Shown: positions 24,410 through 34,118, counted from the first letter of the stretch. The stretch is DNA of 64,000 bases from Paenibacillus beijingensis (GCF_000961095.1 NZ_CP011058.1:2941501-3005500); one strand, 5' to 3'. A program made the numbers and translations. The notes: generated from the sequence alone by a model not told the origin.

Positions 24410-26680
24410 ATGGCGATGACGGAAACGGAAGTGACAGGCAGCCGGCCGCAAGCGGACAGTTGGAGATCGTTCAAAGGCGGCAAATGGCAGCGGCACATCG
24501 ATGTAAACGATTTTTTGGAGCGAAATTTGACACCTTATTATGGAGACGAGCGGTTTTTGGAGCCGCCGTCCGCGGCGACGAAGGAGCTATGGCGGCAGCT
24601 GCTCGAGCTGATGCGGCAGGAGCGGGAGGGCGGCGGCGTGCTCGACGTCGACGTAAACACCGTTTCCACGATTACGTCCCATCAGCCGGGGTATATCGAT
24701 AAAAGCATTGAACGGATTGTCGGCCTGCAAACCGACGCTCCGCTGAAGCGCTCCGTCCAGCCGTTCGGCGGCATCCGGATGGCGGTCGATGCTTGTGAAG
24801 CTTATGGGTTCAAGCTTCCGGAAGAGATGGTGCGGCTGTTCACCGACATTCGCAAGACGCACAACCAGGGCGTATTCGATGCTTATACGACCGAAATGCG
24901 GGCTGCGAGGAAGGCGGGCATCATCACCGGCCTGCCCGACGCCTACGGCCGCGGCCGGATCATCGGCGACTACCGGCGCGCGGCGCTGTACGGTGTCGAT
25001 CGTCTGATCGGGGACAAAAAGGAAGATCTGCTACAGCTGGAAGTCGAAACGATGAGCGAGGACGTCATCCGCCTGCGCGAGGAGCTGTCGGAGCAAATCC
25101 GCGCCCTCAAGGAGCTGAAAGCGATGGCAGCTTCCTATGGATACGACATTTCGGCTCCGGCTGGCAATGCGGCGGAGGCGGTGCAGTGGCTCTATTTCGC
25201 TTACCTCGCCGCCATTAAAGAGCAGAACGGCGCGGCAATGAGCCTCGGGCGCGTATCGAGCTTCCTCGATATTTACATCGGACGCGACCTGGCCGAAGGG
25301 ACGCTGACGGAGGCGGAGGCACAGGAGCTGATCGATCAGTTTGTGATGAAGCTGCGGATCGTAAAATTTCTGCGGACGCCCGATTACAACGAGCTGTTCA
25401 GCGGTGACCCGACATGGGTAACCGAATCGATCGGCGGCATGGGACTAAGCGGCGCAACGCGCGTGACGAAAAACTCGTTCCGCTTCCTGCATACGCTCTA
25501 CAATCTCGGTCCGGCACCAGAGCCTAACCTCACGGTGCTCTGGTCGGAGCAGCTGCCGGAGCCGTTCAAACGGTACTGCGCGCGGGTGTCGATTGAGACG
25601 AGCTCGATCCAGTACGAGAGCGACGATCTGATGCGTCCGCTTTACGGCGACGATTACGGGATCGCCTGCTGCGTATCCGCCATGCGCATCGGGAAGCAGA
25701 TGCAGTTTTTCGGGGCGCGGGCGAACCTGGCCAAAGCGCTGCTTTATGCGATCAACGGCGGCGTGGACGAGAAGCTCGGCGTCCAAATCGGTCCGGCAGC
25801 AGCACCGATTACGGCCGATGTGCTTCGGTTTGACGAAGTGATGAGCAAGTACGACGCCATGCTCGAATGGCTGGCCGGACTTTACATGAATACGCTCAAC
25901 GTCATTCATTACATGCACGATAAATACAGCTATGAACGGATCGAAATGGCGCTGCACGACCGCGACATTTTGCGCACGATGGCCTGCGGCATAGCCGGTC
26001 TGTCCGTTGTGGCGGACAGTCTGAGCGCAATCAAGCACGCTGTTGTTCGTCCAGTCCGCAACGAGCGGGGCCTTGCCGTCGATTTCGTCATCGAAGGTGA
26101 ATACCCGCAGTACGGCAACAATGACGAGCGCGTTGACGGCATCGCCGTCGCGCTGACCGAATCGTTCATGAACAAGCTGCGCAAGCATGCGGCTTACCGC
26201 AATGCACTGCCGACGATGTCGGTACTGACAATCACGTCGAACGTCGTCTACGGCAAGAAAACAGGCAGCACGCCGGACGGCCGTAAAGCCGGAGAGCCGT
26301 TTGCGCCGGGCGCCAACCCGATGCACGGCCGGGACCGCAAAGGGGCGCTGGCATCGCTCGCATCCGTGGCGAAAATTCCGTATGAGTACAGTCTCGACGG
26401 CATTTCCAACACGTTCTCGATCGTACCGAAGGCACTCGGCAAAGAGCGGGAGCAGCGGATCGGCAACCTCGTCTCCCTGCTGGACGGTTATACTGCATCC
26501 GGCGGACATCACTTGAATGTGAACGTGTTCGACCGCGGGCAGCTGCTTGATGCGATGGAGCATCCGGAAAATTACCCGCAGCTAACGATCCGCGTTTCCG
26601 GTTATGCGGTCAACTTTATTAAGCTGACCCGGGAGCAGCAGCTGGACGTCATCAACAGGACCTTCCACGGTTCCGTATAG
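24410..26680 (+). CDS. pflB: Formate C-acetyltransferase (pyruvate formate-lyase)
   Basis: 756 residues. Converts pyruvate and CoA to acetyl-CoA and formate without oxygen. The catalytic pair is Cys420-Cys421 (IACCVSAMR) and the radical site is Gly731 in RVSGYAVNF, both at positions expected for PflB. GGGAGG lies nine bases before the ATG. It is followed by its activase. Acetyl-CoA can pass to AdhE upstream, and formate may leave by the FNT channel encoded at 3493. Confidence 0.96.
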   Translation: MAMTETEVTGSRPQADSWRSFKGGKWQRHIDVNDFLERNLTPYYGDERFLEPPSAATKELWRQLLELMRQEREGGGVLDVDVNTVSTITSHQPGYIDKSIERIVGLQTDAPLKRSVQPFGGIRMAVDACEAYGFKLPEEMVRLFTDIRKTHNQGVFDAYTTEMRAARKAGIITGLPDAYGRGRIIGDYRRAALYGVDRLIGDKKEDLLQLEVETMSEDVIRLREELSEQIRALKELKAMAASYGYDISAPAGNAAEAVQWLYFAYLAAIKEQNGAAMSLGRVSSFLDIYIGRDLAEGTLTEAEAQELIDQFVMKLRIVKFLRTPDYNELFSGDPTWVTESIGGMGLSGATRVTKNSFRFLHTLYNLGPAPEPNLTVLWSEQLPEPFKRYCARVSIETSSIQYESDDLMRPLYGDDYGIACCVSAMRIGKQMQFFGARANLAKALLYAINGGVDEKLGVQIGPAAAPITADVLRFDEVMSKYDAMLEWLAGLYMNTLNVIHYMHDKYSYERIEMALHDRDILRTMACGIAGLSVVADSLSAIKHAVVRPVRNERGLAVDFVIEGEYPQYGNNDERVDGIAVALTESFMNKLRKHAAYRNALPTMSVLTITSNVVYGKKTGSTPDGRKAGEPFAPGANPMHGRDRKGALASLASVAKIPYEYSLDGISNTFSIVPKALGKEREQRIGNLVSLLDGYTASGGHHLNVNVFDRGQLLDAMEHPENYPQLTIRVSGYAVNFIKLTREQQLDVINRTFHGSV

Positions 26681-26758
26681 TCCCGCGATTGACAACAACC
26701 GTTCGGACCTTCTACGGATCCGTATTAATTCCGCGAAAAAAGAAGGAGCGTGGCTCTC

Positions 26759-27499
26759 ATGAAAGGACGAATCCATTCGATTGAAACGTTCGGCACCGTC
26801 GACGGACCGGGCATCCGTTTCGTGCTGTTCATGCAGGGCTGCGCGCTTCGGTGCGCGTACTGTCACAATCCCGACACCTGGGATACGGGCGAAGGGAAAC
26901 TCGTCGACGTGGACGAGATATTAAGCGAAATCGAGCCGTATGTGCCTTATTACCGTACATCCGGCGGCGGCATTACGGTTACGGGAGGAGAGCCAACGCT
27001 GCAGGCGCCCTTCGTCGCAGCTTTGTTTATGGCATGTAAAGAGCGATGGGGACTTCATACGGCGCTCGATTCCTCGGGCTTCTGCGAACCGGAGCATGCG
27101 GAAGAGCTGATAGCGGCGACCGATCTCGTGCTGCTCGACCTGAAGCATACCGACCGGACGAAGCACACGGTGCTAACCTCTCAGCCGAATGACCGCATCT
27201 TGCGCTTTGCCAGATGGCTGGCGGAACGGAAGCAGCCGGTCTGGATCCGGCATGTGCTCGTTCCTGGCTTAACCGATCATTACACCGATTTGATCGCACT
27301 CGGGCAGCTGATTGGTGAGTTCTCGAATGTTGAGAAATTCGAGCTGCTTCCTTATCACCGTATGGGCGTGTACAAATGGCAGCAGCTTGGGAGAGCCTAC
27401 CCGCTTGAAGGCGTCCGGGAGCCGTCTGCTGAACAAATCAAGCGGGCTCATGCACTGATCGAGAGAGGTCGGCTGTCAAGCCAAACGGTCGAAATCTAG
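26759..27499 (+). CDS. pflA: Pyruvate formate-lyase activating enzyme
   Basis: 246 residues, a radical-SAM enzyme that abstracts hydrogen from the PflB glycine. The cluster motif CX3CX2C is Cys28, Cys32, Cys35 (QGCALRCAYCHNP); GGGITVTGGEP is the SAM-binding GGE region. The ATG at 26759 has AAGGAG ten bases upstream; a GTG at 26750 abuts that site and is unlikely. Last gene of the adhE-pflB-pflA set, with a terminator 76 bases on. Confidence 0.95.
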   Translation: MKGRIHSIETFGTVDGPGIRFVLFMQGCALRCAYCHNPDTWDTGEGKLVDVDEILSEIEPYVPYYRTSGGGITVTGGEPTLQAPFVAALFMACKERWGLHTALDSSGFCEPEHAEELIAATDLVLLDLKHTDRTKHTVLTSQPNDRILRFARWLAERKQPVWIRHVLVPGLTDHYTDLIALGQLIGEFSNVEKFELLPYHRMGVYKWQQLGRAYPLEGVREPSAEQIKRAHALIERGRLSSQTVEI

Positions 27500-27574
27500 C
27501 GTTCCTCTGTACCGTCTCCGTCTGCTTGGAGTATTGCGGAGGACCGCCGACCTAAAGAACCATTAGAATGCTAT

Positions 27575-27607
27575 GCCGTCAGGGGGGTTATTCCCTGACG
27601 GTTTTTA
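27575..27607 (+). terminator. Rho-independent terminator after pflA
   Basis: CCGTCAGGG GGGTTATT CCCTGACGG followed by TTTTT. It ends the fermentation operon. Confidence 0.9.
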
Positions 27608-27717
27608 TGCATGGGTTAGGGTTCTCTTTTCAGAATCTTTTGTTCACTCTCCCATCGGCTCAGGAAATAAACTCGGCCCGTACACCATCGGACATTCAAC
27701 CTCGGCTAAATAATTCG

Positions 27718-27787
27718 CCTACGGTCATTCACCTACGGTCGTTCACCTACGGTCGTTCATCTACGGTCGTTCACCGTCGGCGTGTTC
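27718..27787. repeat. 14-bp tandem repeat
   Basis: Four near-identical copies of CCTACGGTCGTTCA and a degenerate fifth, in a row. They adjoin the larger 44-bp array and share its TTCACCG/GTTCA flavour, so both probably grew from the same sequence. Confidence 0.85.
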
Positions 27788-27848
27788 ACAGTCTACCCAC
27801 TCACTTTTCGGACATTGACCATCTGCCAGTTCACGGTCTGCCCACTAA

Positions 27849-28199
27849 CTTTGGACATTCACCGACTGCCTGTTCGAGATCTTGCTCGCTAACTTTGGAC
27901 ATTCACCGACTGCCTGTTCGAGATCTCGCTCGCTAACTTTGGACATTCACCGACTGCCTGTTCGAGATCTTGCTCGCTAACTTTGGACATTCACCGACTG
28001 CCTGTTCGAGATCTCGCTCGCTAACTTTGGACATTCACCGACTGCCTGTTCGAGATCTTGCTCGCTAACTTTGGACATTCACCGACTGCCTGTTCGAGAT
28101 CTCGCTCGCTAACTTTGGACATTCACCGACTGCCTGTTCGAGATCTTGCTCGCTAACTTTGGACATTCACCGTCTGTCAGTTCACGGTCTGCCCGCTAA
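27849..28199. repeat. 44-bp tandem array with alternating variant
   Basis: Seven exact 44-bp units beginning CTTTGGACATTCACCGACTG start at 27849, 27893, 27937, 27981, 28025, 28069 and 28113. Within AGATCTTGCTCGC/AGATCTCGCTCGC one base alternates T,C,T,C,T,C,T, so the array grew by copying an 88-bp pair. An eighth, diverged 43-bp unit starts at 28157, and further degenerate units run to about 28270. 44 is not a multiple of three and frames are not conserved, so it is non-coding. There are no unique spacers, hence not CRISPR. Confidence 0.92.
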
Positions 28200-28673
28200 C
28201 TTTGGACATTCATCGTCTGCCTGTTCACGGTCGGCCTGCTCACATTGGACATTTACCGTCTGCCTGCTGACCTCTGTACATTTATCCTTCGGCTGTTCCG
28301 AGCGTGCTGAAGAAAATCGAAAGAAAACGAAAGCATTATTTTAGTGACGAAAGAGAACTGGGGACCGAAAAAGTTGATTGTTCGAAGTGGGAAGCTTAAC
28401 AAGTTGATTGATTGAAGTTTGATCGAAGTTTTCAAAGTTTGATCGAAGTTTCGAAGGTTGTTCAAGTGGGAAGCGGTTACAAAAGTTGATCGGAGGTTAT
28501 AAGAAAGTAATCCATAGCTGCTAGCAGATGTAGAAAGTAATTAATTCCAAATATTGATGAATGGAAGCGATCGAATGCTGGTCGGATGTGGAAAGTGATA
28601 AATAGTTCAAATAGTTCCCCTAATGGTCTCCTTAGAAATTTAGGAACTGGGATTGAAACAAGGTTAAAATTAT
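28200..28673. other. Gene-poor stretch with degenerate repeats
   Basis: The decayed end of the 44-bp array passes into AT-rich sequence with scattered GTTTGATCGAAGTTT-type repeats (about 28370-28490). No supported gene or structured RNA is seen before the transposase-like gene. Confidence 0.5.
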
Positions 28674-29597
28674 TTATATGACTTTCTGTGAAAGGCGGGC
28701 ATTCGGACAAACGCTCAAGCAAAAGGAAACCAGCCGGCTTAAAGCCTCATGCGGTCGATCTCTGAATTGAAACCGGAAGCAGAATTCATCCAAATAGAGT
28801 TGAAGGTGCCGCCGTCCAATACCATGGAAGGTACGGTTGATCCAAGCTTCCGCAGAACGAAAAATAGCGATTAATGAACGATTACGATAAAAAATGAATC
28901 GTTTGGCGCAAATGTGCTCTTCTAGCATGCCGGCATGCCCCCATTGTTCGATAAAGTGCCGTTTCCCGGAAGGGAACAGATGATGGCCGCTCATATGATT
29001 TTGCGGCACGATTTTTAGTTTCAGTTGTACGGGTTCCTCATTCACATCGTAGCCGACGCCCAAAATGAGCGGATGTTTGGAAACCGGTGGATTGGCGGGG
29101 AGGGGACAAGTAGCCGAGTCGCAAGTTTTGACTTGACGCCCGTAAAGAACGAGACCGGCCTGTACTTGGCCGAGTAGCGGATCTGCATGATCGGCAATGG
29201 AGATGGCCCTGCGTATTTTATGCAGCATGGACCAGGCTGTTTTGTAAGTAACGTCCAGCACGTCGGCAAGCTGTACGGCATTAATAGCCGAATCAGGGCA
29301 GGAAACCAGCGACAGGGCCGTGAGCCATTTATGGAGGGGAGTACGGCTTTTTTCCATCATAGTATTGGCTGTAAGTGACGTTTGATGCCCGCAATAGGAA
29401 CACTCATAAAGTGGAAGACGCCGTGTTGTAATCGTATATGCGTGTGAACAGCCACACTTTGGGCAGAGATATCCTGCAGGCCACTTCAGGCGAAAGAGAA
29501 ATTCGATACACTCCTCCTCGATGGAAAAAGCCTGCTGCGCTTCAATAACACCCTTTACGATACCAGTTATACTTGGGTGATCGTTTTCGCCAATCAT
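28674..29597 (-). CDS. Degenerate IS1595/ISXO2-type transposase-like protein
   Basis: About 307 residues from the ATG at 29597 (GGGGAGG nine bases upstream). The N-terminal part has a zinc ribbon (YLCPKCGC...YECSYCGHQTSLTANTMMEKSRTPLHKW; key CPKCG and CSYCG) exactly as in IS1595-family transposases, and the C-terminus has YLDEFCFRFQFR, also family-typical. The catalytic ISXO2 core is badly altered: where active members have a VEVDE-Y-GG motif this reads VQAGLVLYGRQ, so the first catalytic Asp is gone. The frame is nevertheless open throughout. No target duplication or clear terminal repeats were identified. It may be a domesticated DNA-binding protein. Its promoter carries two LexA-like boxes. 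Confidence 0.75.
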   Translation of the reverse strand: MIGENDHPSITGIVKGVIEAQQAFSIEEECIEFLFRLKWPAGYLCPKCGCSHAYTITTRRLPLYECSYCGHQTSLTANTMMEKSRTPLHKWLTALSLVSCPDSAINAVQLADVLDVTYKTAWSMLHKIRRAISIADHADPLLGQVQAGLVLYGRQVKTCDSATCPLPANPPVSKHPLILGVGYDVNEEPVQLKLKIVPQNHMSGHHLFPSGKRHFIEQWGHAGMLEEHICAKRFIFYRNRSLIAIFRSAEAWINRTFHGIGRRHLQLYLDEFCFRFQFRDRPHEALSRLVSFCLSVCPNARLSQKVI

Positions 29598-29645
29598 TCT
29601 CAAAGCCTCCCCAATGAACCGCCCTTTTTTCAATAACATTAGATT

Positions 29646-29699
29646 GGAACAAATGTTCCCTTTTGTGATAATTATACCAAACATATGTTCTTATTTCAA
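29646..29699 (-). promoter_or_regulatory. Promoter with two LexA-like boxes
   Basis: On the minus strand, TTGAAA (29699-29694), 17-base spacer, TATAAT (29676-29671). GGAACAAATGTTCC at 29646-29659 matches 13 of 14 positions of the Bacillus LexA consensus CGAACRNRYGTTYC and lies just after the predicted start. CAAACATATGTTCT at 29678-29691 matches 12 of 14 and fills the spacer. The layout is what a LexA-repressed promoter should look like. Confidence 0.7.
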
Positions 29700-29821
29700 T
29701 GAATTAATTAAAGATGTTCGAAAACTTTTTTCTGCTTCCTGAGTCATTGGGAGAGTGGAGAAAAGATACTGGAGAGACATACACCTTTGAAAAGGGAATG
29801 CCTTCGAATGGATGGGGAGAA

Positions 29822-29872
29822 CATTCATATGGGGAAAGCATTCATATGGGGAAAGCATTCGAATGGGGAAAG
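29822..29872. repeat. Three 17-bp tandem repeats
   Basis: Three copies of CATTCATATGGGGAAAG (the last with CGA for CAT) in a row, with a looser fourth (CCTTCGAATGGATGGGG) just before. Reading frames across them have repetitive products and no support. The remainder of 29700-30180 shows no gene. Confidence 0.8.
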
Positions 29873-30201
29873 TCTAAGAAACGAGATGCGGAACTGCAAA
29901 TCAATGGGAGGCATAGTTGGTCCATGTCCGACCCGACCATCGTCTGTGCTGTAAGCCAAGCTTTGGACTTGACGGTTGTCTTGGTTTTGCGTATAAATCG
30001 CGACAAGTAACGATTTTTTTGGCCATTATAGACCGCCCGGAAACGTTTTTGCCCAGCAGCTCTCCAGATCACCCTGACCCTTTACATTTTCTAAAAACAA
30101 AATAAACATTGCTCGAACAAATTATTTTTACAATAAACTTGTTTGAAGTGTTAGACAGAGCCCAGTGAACAAACAATTGGAATTTGGGGGAGGATTATAA
30201 A

Positions 30202-31302
30202 TTGCGCAGCGTAAAAAACAGGTTTGTATTTGCCGTACTCATCGCCATCGTCATCCTCAGCGGCTGCGGTTCGCAAAAGAATGAGACGACCGCTTCCGGC
30301 AATGCGGCGGGCGGAAACGAGAAAACGGCGGCTGCTTCCGGCAACACCGCAAGCGGCGGCGAGAAAACGGCTCCCGAGGCGGGCCTTTCGGGCGAATTGT
30401 CCTTCTATACTTCGCAGCCTGAAGACGATGCGGCGAAGTTGACGGAAGCTTTTACTGCAAAATATCCGGACGTGAAAGTGAATGTGTTCCGTTCCGGCAC
30501 GGAAGAAGTAACGGCCAAAATTCAAGCGGAAAAACAAGCGGGCGAAGTGCAGGCCGACGTGCTGCTGCTTGCCGATGCGGTAACGTTTGAAGGATTGAAA
30601 AAGGAAGACCTGCTGCTGTCTTATAAGTCGCCGGAATTAAGCGGAATTCCGCAGTCGCTCGTCGATCCGGACGGAACGTATGCCGGAACGAAAGTGATCG
30701 CGACCATCCTGGCTTCGAATACGAAAAAGGTAGCCGCGGCGCCTTCATCCTGGAAAGTGCTGGCCGCTGCGGACAGCAAAGGCGCGGCCATTATGCCGAG
30801 TCCGTTATATTCCGGCGCGGCAGCTTATAATATCGGTGTCTTCTCGCGCACGGATGGCCTGGGCTGGGAATTTCTCCAAGGCTTGAAAGACAACGGGATG
30901 ACGGTCATTAAAGGAAACGGAGCCGTCATGAAAGCGGTGGCGAGCGGTGAAAAATCATACGGCGTCGTTGTTGATTTTATGGTTGCGCGCGAAAAAGCGA
31001 AAGGCTCGCCGGTAGAACTGGCGTATCCCGAAGAAGGGGTTCCGATCATTACCGAGCCGATCGCGATCGTGAAGAACAGCAAGCACGAAGAGCTTGCCAA
31101 GGCGTTCGTCGATTTCGTTCTGTCCGAGGAAGGCCAGAAGGTTGCCTCCGAGATCGGCTATACGCCGATTCGCGAAGGAGTGGCGCCGCCGCAAGGCTTG
31201 AAAGGCATTGCCGACATGAAAATTCTGTCGGGCGATATGGCTGTCTTGACGAACGAGCGCGATGCGGACAAGCAGAAATTTACCGAGCTGTTCGGAAAAT
31301 AA
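30202..31302 (+). CDS. Iron(III)-type ABC transporter substrate-binding lipoprotein
   Basis: 366 residues. A lipoprotein signal ends in ILSGC, followed by a low-complexity Gly/Ser/Ala/Thr/Lys linker with a repeated NAAGGNEKTAAASGN-like unit, then a FbpA-type family 1 binding domain (LSFYTSQPEDDAAKLTEAF; ADVLLLADAVTF). GGGGGAGG eight bases upstream sets the TTG start at 30202. First of a three-gene importer. Ferric iron is the commonest substrate of this group; phosphonates or similar are alternatives, and no diagnostic tyrosine pair was established. Confidence 0.85.
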   Translation: MRSVKNRFVFAVLIAIVILSGCGSQKNETTASGNAAGGNEKTAAASGNTASGGEKTAPEAGLSGELSFYTSQPEDDAAKLTEAFTAKYPDVKVNVFRSGTEEVTAKIQAEKQAGEVQADVLLLADAVTFEGLKKEDLLLSYKSPELSGIPQSLVDPDGTYAGTKVIATILASNTKKVAAAPSSWKVLAAADSKGAAIMPSPLYSGAAAYNIGVFSRTDGLGWEFLQGLKDNGMTVIKGNGAVMKAVASGEKSYGVVVDFMVAREKAKGSPVELAYPEEGVPIITEPIAIVKNSKHEELAKAFVDFVLSEEGQKVASEIGYTPIREGVAPPQGLKGIADMKILSGDMAVLTNERDADKQKFTELFGK

Positions 31303-31305
31303 CGA

Positions 31306-33069
31306 ATGGAAGTTAACGGTATGGAAAAACAATCATCGTATCACATCCGTATATCGGAAAGCGGGAAGGGAAACCTTCCCCGCTTTTCCATTTCTTCGCT
31401 AGGAACGAAGCTGCTCCTTTTGCTCGGAGCGGCCGCCGTTCTCTTTCTGTTTGTAATGCCGGTATTCAAGCTGGCTTCGCTGAGCGTGCGGAGCGAAGCG
31501 GGATTCACCTTATCGCACTATAATGAATTGTTTCAAAGTCCAAGGTTTTGGTCGAGCCTCTGGAACACCGCCATCGTTGTTGCCGGGTCGACCGTCCTTT
31601 CGCTGCTGCTCGGATTTGCGGCCGCCTGGCTGATGGCTTATACGGATCTAAAACATAAGCGGATGCTGCATATGGCGCTGCTATTATGTTTTATTTTGCC
31701 ATCGTATGTGCTGACATTGTCATGGTCTTCGTTCATGGGCCCGCAAGGCTTGCTGGCCGGGATGCTTCATCTTGTTGTTCCCGGAGCTTCGCCATGGAGC
31801 ATGTACAATTACGGCGGCATTATTTTCGTCATGGGTATCCACCATTTCCCGCTCGTCTATTTGTTCACCCTGAATGTGCTCAAAAAAATTCCGCGCGACC
31901 TGGAGTGGGCCGCACGGGCAGGCGGAGCGGGCAAGTTCAACACGTTTCGAAAAGTAACCGTGCCGCTTGCGCTGCCGGGATTAACTGCCGGCGGGCTGCT
32001 TGTGTTTCTCGCTTCGCTCGATAATTTCGGCATTCCCGCTTTTCTCGGGACGCCGGCCAACATTACGGTGCTCAGCACGTTAATCTATGAAGAAATTATC
32101 GGTTTCGGGCCATCCGCCTTTGCCAGAGGAGCGGCCTTGTCCGTCCTGCTTGGACTTGCGGCCGTAACCGGCACCTTGGTGCAGTGGCTGCTGCTGCGGA
32201 AAAGCAGCATTTCCGATACGGTTCTGCTCGATCACGGGCCGCGGTATTGGCTCGGCGCGGGCAGAAAATGGGTCAGCGCGGGAATGTGGGCATTTCTGCT
32301 GATCGTAACGGCGGTTCCGCTGCTGGCAATGGTTTCGCTATCGTTCAAGAAAGCGTATGGACTCGGACTGCAGTTTTCCAACCTGACGCTGGACAATTAT
32401 AAATTTATTTTACTCGGCAATGGGAAAGTATGGAAGGCGATCCAAAACAGCTTCATGCTGGCGCTGGTTACGCTGGTCGTCTGTCTTATCGCCGGCTCGA
32501 TCTTCGCTTATATACGTGTACGGAAGCCTTCGCTGCTTATGAAAGCGGCCGAAATCGCCATTTCCATCCCTTACACGCTGCCCGGCATCGTCTTCGCGTT
32601 ATCGATGATCCTCGTATGGATGGAGCCGGTGACGGGATGGAATCCCGGCATATACGGCACCGTTTATATTTTGTTCATCGCTTATATTTGCCGCTTTCTT
32701 ATATTGCAAATCCGCGCGGGCATTACCGCTTTCATGCAGATCGACCCTTCGATGGAAGAAGCGGCGCGGGCGGCGGGGGCCGGCACATGGCGCAAATGGA
32801 GAGCGGTCCTGCTGCCGCTGCTGCTGCCGGGCTTGTTAAGCGGGGCGGTGCTCGTATTCCTGATGTCGCTCACGGAATTAACGGTATCGGCGCTTCTTTA
32901 TTCATCGGGCACGCAGACGATCGGCGTTACGGTATTCAGCTATGAACAGGCGGGCAGCACCCTGTATTCAACGGCTTTATCCAGCCTCATCGTCTTCATG
33001 ATCCTGGCGGGCGGCGGGCTGCTGGTATGGCTCCAGGGGCGCGTACAACGGAGGGGAGACAGAGCATGA
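31306..33069 (+). CDS. ABC transporter permease, fused two-domain (FbpB type)
   Basis: 587 residues with about twelve membrane helices, two BPD_transp_1 domains fused in one chain. Each half has its ATPase-docking loop: LEWAARAGGAGKFNTFRKVTVP and MEEAARAAGAGTWRKWRAVLLP (key EWAARAGGAG, EEAARAAGAG). It begins three bases after the upstream stop, so it is co-transcribed. An alternative ATG at 31321 would shorten it by five residues. Confidence 0.9.
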   Translation: MEVNGMEKQSSYHIRISESGKGNLPRFSISSLGTKLLLLLGAAAVLFLFVMPVFKLASLSVRSEAGFTLSHYNELFQSPRFWSSLWNTAIVVAGSTVLSLLLGFAAAWLMAYTDLKHKRMLHMALLLCFILPSYVLTLSWSSFMGPQGLLAGMLHLVVPGASPWSMYNYGGIIFVMGIHHFPLVYLFTLNVLKKIPRDLEWAARAGGAGKFNTFRKVTVPLALPGLTAGGLLVFLASLDNFGIPAFLGTPANITVLSTLIYEEIIGFGPSAFARGAALSVLLGLAAVTGTLVQWLLLRKSSISDTVLLDHGPRYWLGAGRKWVSAGMWAFLLIVTAVPLLAMVSLSFKKAYGLGLQFSNLTLDNYKFILLGNGKVWKAIQNSFMLALVTLVVCLIAGSIFAYIRVRKPSLLMKAAEIAISIPYTLPGIVFALSMILVWMEPVTGWNPGIYGTVYILFIAYICRFLILQIRAGITAFMQIDPSMEEAARAAGAGTWRKWRAVLLPLLLPGLLSGAVLVFLMSLTELTVSALLYSSGTQTIGVTVFSYEQAGSTLYSTALSSLIVFMILAGGGLLVWLQGRVQRRGDRA

Positions 33070-34118
33070 GCATTATGTTAAAGGACGTCGGCAAATCGTT
33101 CGGACGCTTTCAAGCGCTCCATTCGATAAATCTTCATATTGAAGCCAGCGAGTTTATTGCGATTCTTGGACCGTCGGGGTGCGGCAAAACAACGCTGCTC
33201 CGCATGTTGGCCGGATTCGAGCAGCCGTCCTCTGGAGAAATCCATCTGAACGGCAAATGTGTGGCCGCGAGCGGTTTCAGCCTTCCGCCGGAGAAACGGC
33301 GGATCGGAATGGTGTTCCAGGCTTTTGCGCTATGGCCGCATATGAATGTGGAGGAGCATATTTTGTTTCCGATCCGTTCCCACAAAGAAACGCCCGCCCA
33401 TATCAAACGAAACGAGCGGGAGCGGGTGGGCCGCGTTCTGGACCTGGTCGGTCTGTCGTCCATGGCTTCTCGCATGCCGCATCAATTGTCGGGCGGGCAG
33501 AAGCAGCGCGTCGCCATTGCCCGGGCAATAGCCCCGGAGCCGTCGCTACTGCTCATGGACGAGCCGCTCAGCAGCTTGGACGCCATGCTGCGCATGGATA
33601 TGCGCCGCGAAATTCAGAACGTGCACCGGCAAACCGGTTCGGCGATCGTATATGTAACCCATGACCAGAGCGAAGCGCTGGCGATGGCCGACCGGATCGT
33701 CGTCATGAAAGACGGCAGGATCGAACAGGTTGGCACGCCCCAGGACATTTATTTGCGTCCGCGGACGGAATTCGTTGCGAGGTTCGTCTCCAAGGCGAAT
33801 CTCGTTAAAGGGCAGTGGCAGCAAGACCGCTTCCTTCCCGAAGGGCACTATAGAAGACCGATCGGATGGCCGGGTGAACGAGTGGGCGAATTTTTCAAGG
33901 AGAACGGTTTGTACCCGGTTCGGCCGGACCAATTTGTCCTTGGCGAAGAGTCGGGGGAGGAGCCCGGCATCCGGGGCGAAATCGTGAACGTGCAGTTTCA
34001 AGGCAAGGAATTTCGCTATCATATCCGCGCCGGCAGCGAGCAGTGGGAGGTTATTTGCGCGCAGCCGTACAAGCTTGGCGATCGAGTTGTTGTCAATCTG
34101 GCCGAGACCGGCACATAG
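33066..34118 (+). CDS. ABC transporter ATP-binding protein (FbpC type)
   Basis: 350 residues. Walker A GPSGCGKTT, signature LSGGQKQRVAIARAI, Walker B LLLMDEPLSSLDA, switch His in YVTHDQSEA, and a C-terminal TOBE-like region. The ATG at 33066 overlaps the permease stop by four bases, with GGAGGGGAG upstream. Energises the iron-type importer. Confidence 0.92.
   Translation: MSIMLKDVGKSFGRFQALHSINLHIEASEFIAILGPSGCGKTTLLRMLAGFEQPSSGEIHLNGKCVAASGFSLPPEKRRIGMVFQAFALWPHMNVEEHILFPIRSHKETPAHIKRNERERVGRVLDLVGLSSMASRMPHQLSGGQKQRVAIARAIAPEPSLLLMDEPLSSLDAMLRMDMRREIQNVHRQTGSAIVYVTHDQSEALAMADRIVVMKDGRIEQVGTPQDIYLRPRTEFVARFVSKANLVKGQWQQDRFLPEGHYRRPIGWPGERVGEFFKENGLYPVRPDQFVLGEESGEEPGIRGEIVNVQFQGKEFRYHIRAGSEQWEVICAQPYKLGDRVVVNLAETGT

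Noticed and set aside
27849..28199. 44-bp repeats as a CRISPR array
   Set aside because: The units are contiguous with no unique spacers, and no cas genes are present.
27568..28344. Open frames across the repeat region (122 and 61 residues)
   Set aside because: They translate the tandem repeats; the period of 44 is not a multiple of three and there is no ribosome site or conserved domain.
29714..30010. 98-residue frame upstream of the iron-type importer
   Set aside because: It mostly translates the 17-bp repeats and has no ribosome site.
30118..30160. Third-regulon GntR operator before the iron-type importer (TTTACAATAAACTTGTTTGAAG)
   Set aside because: It resembles the promoter/operator arrangement at 12089-12111 but lacks the GTATAC core, so the likeness is probably chance.
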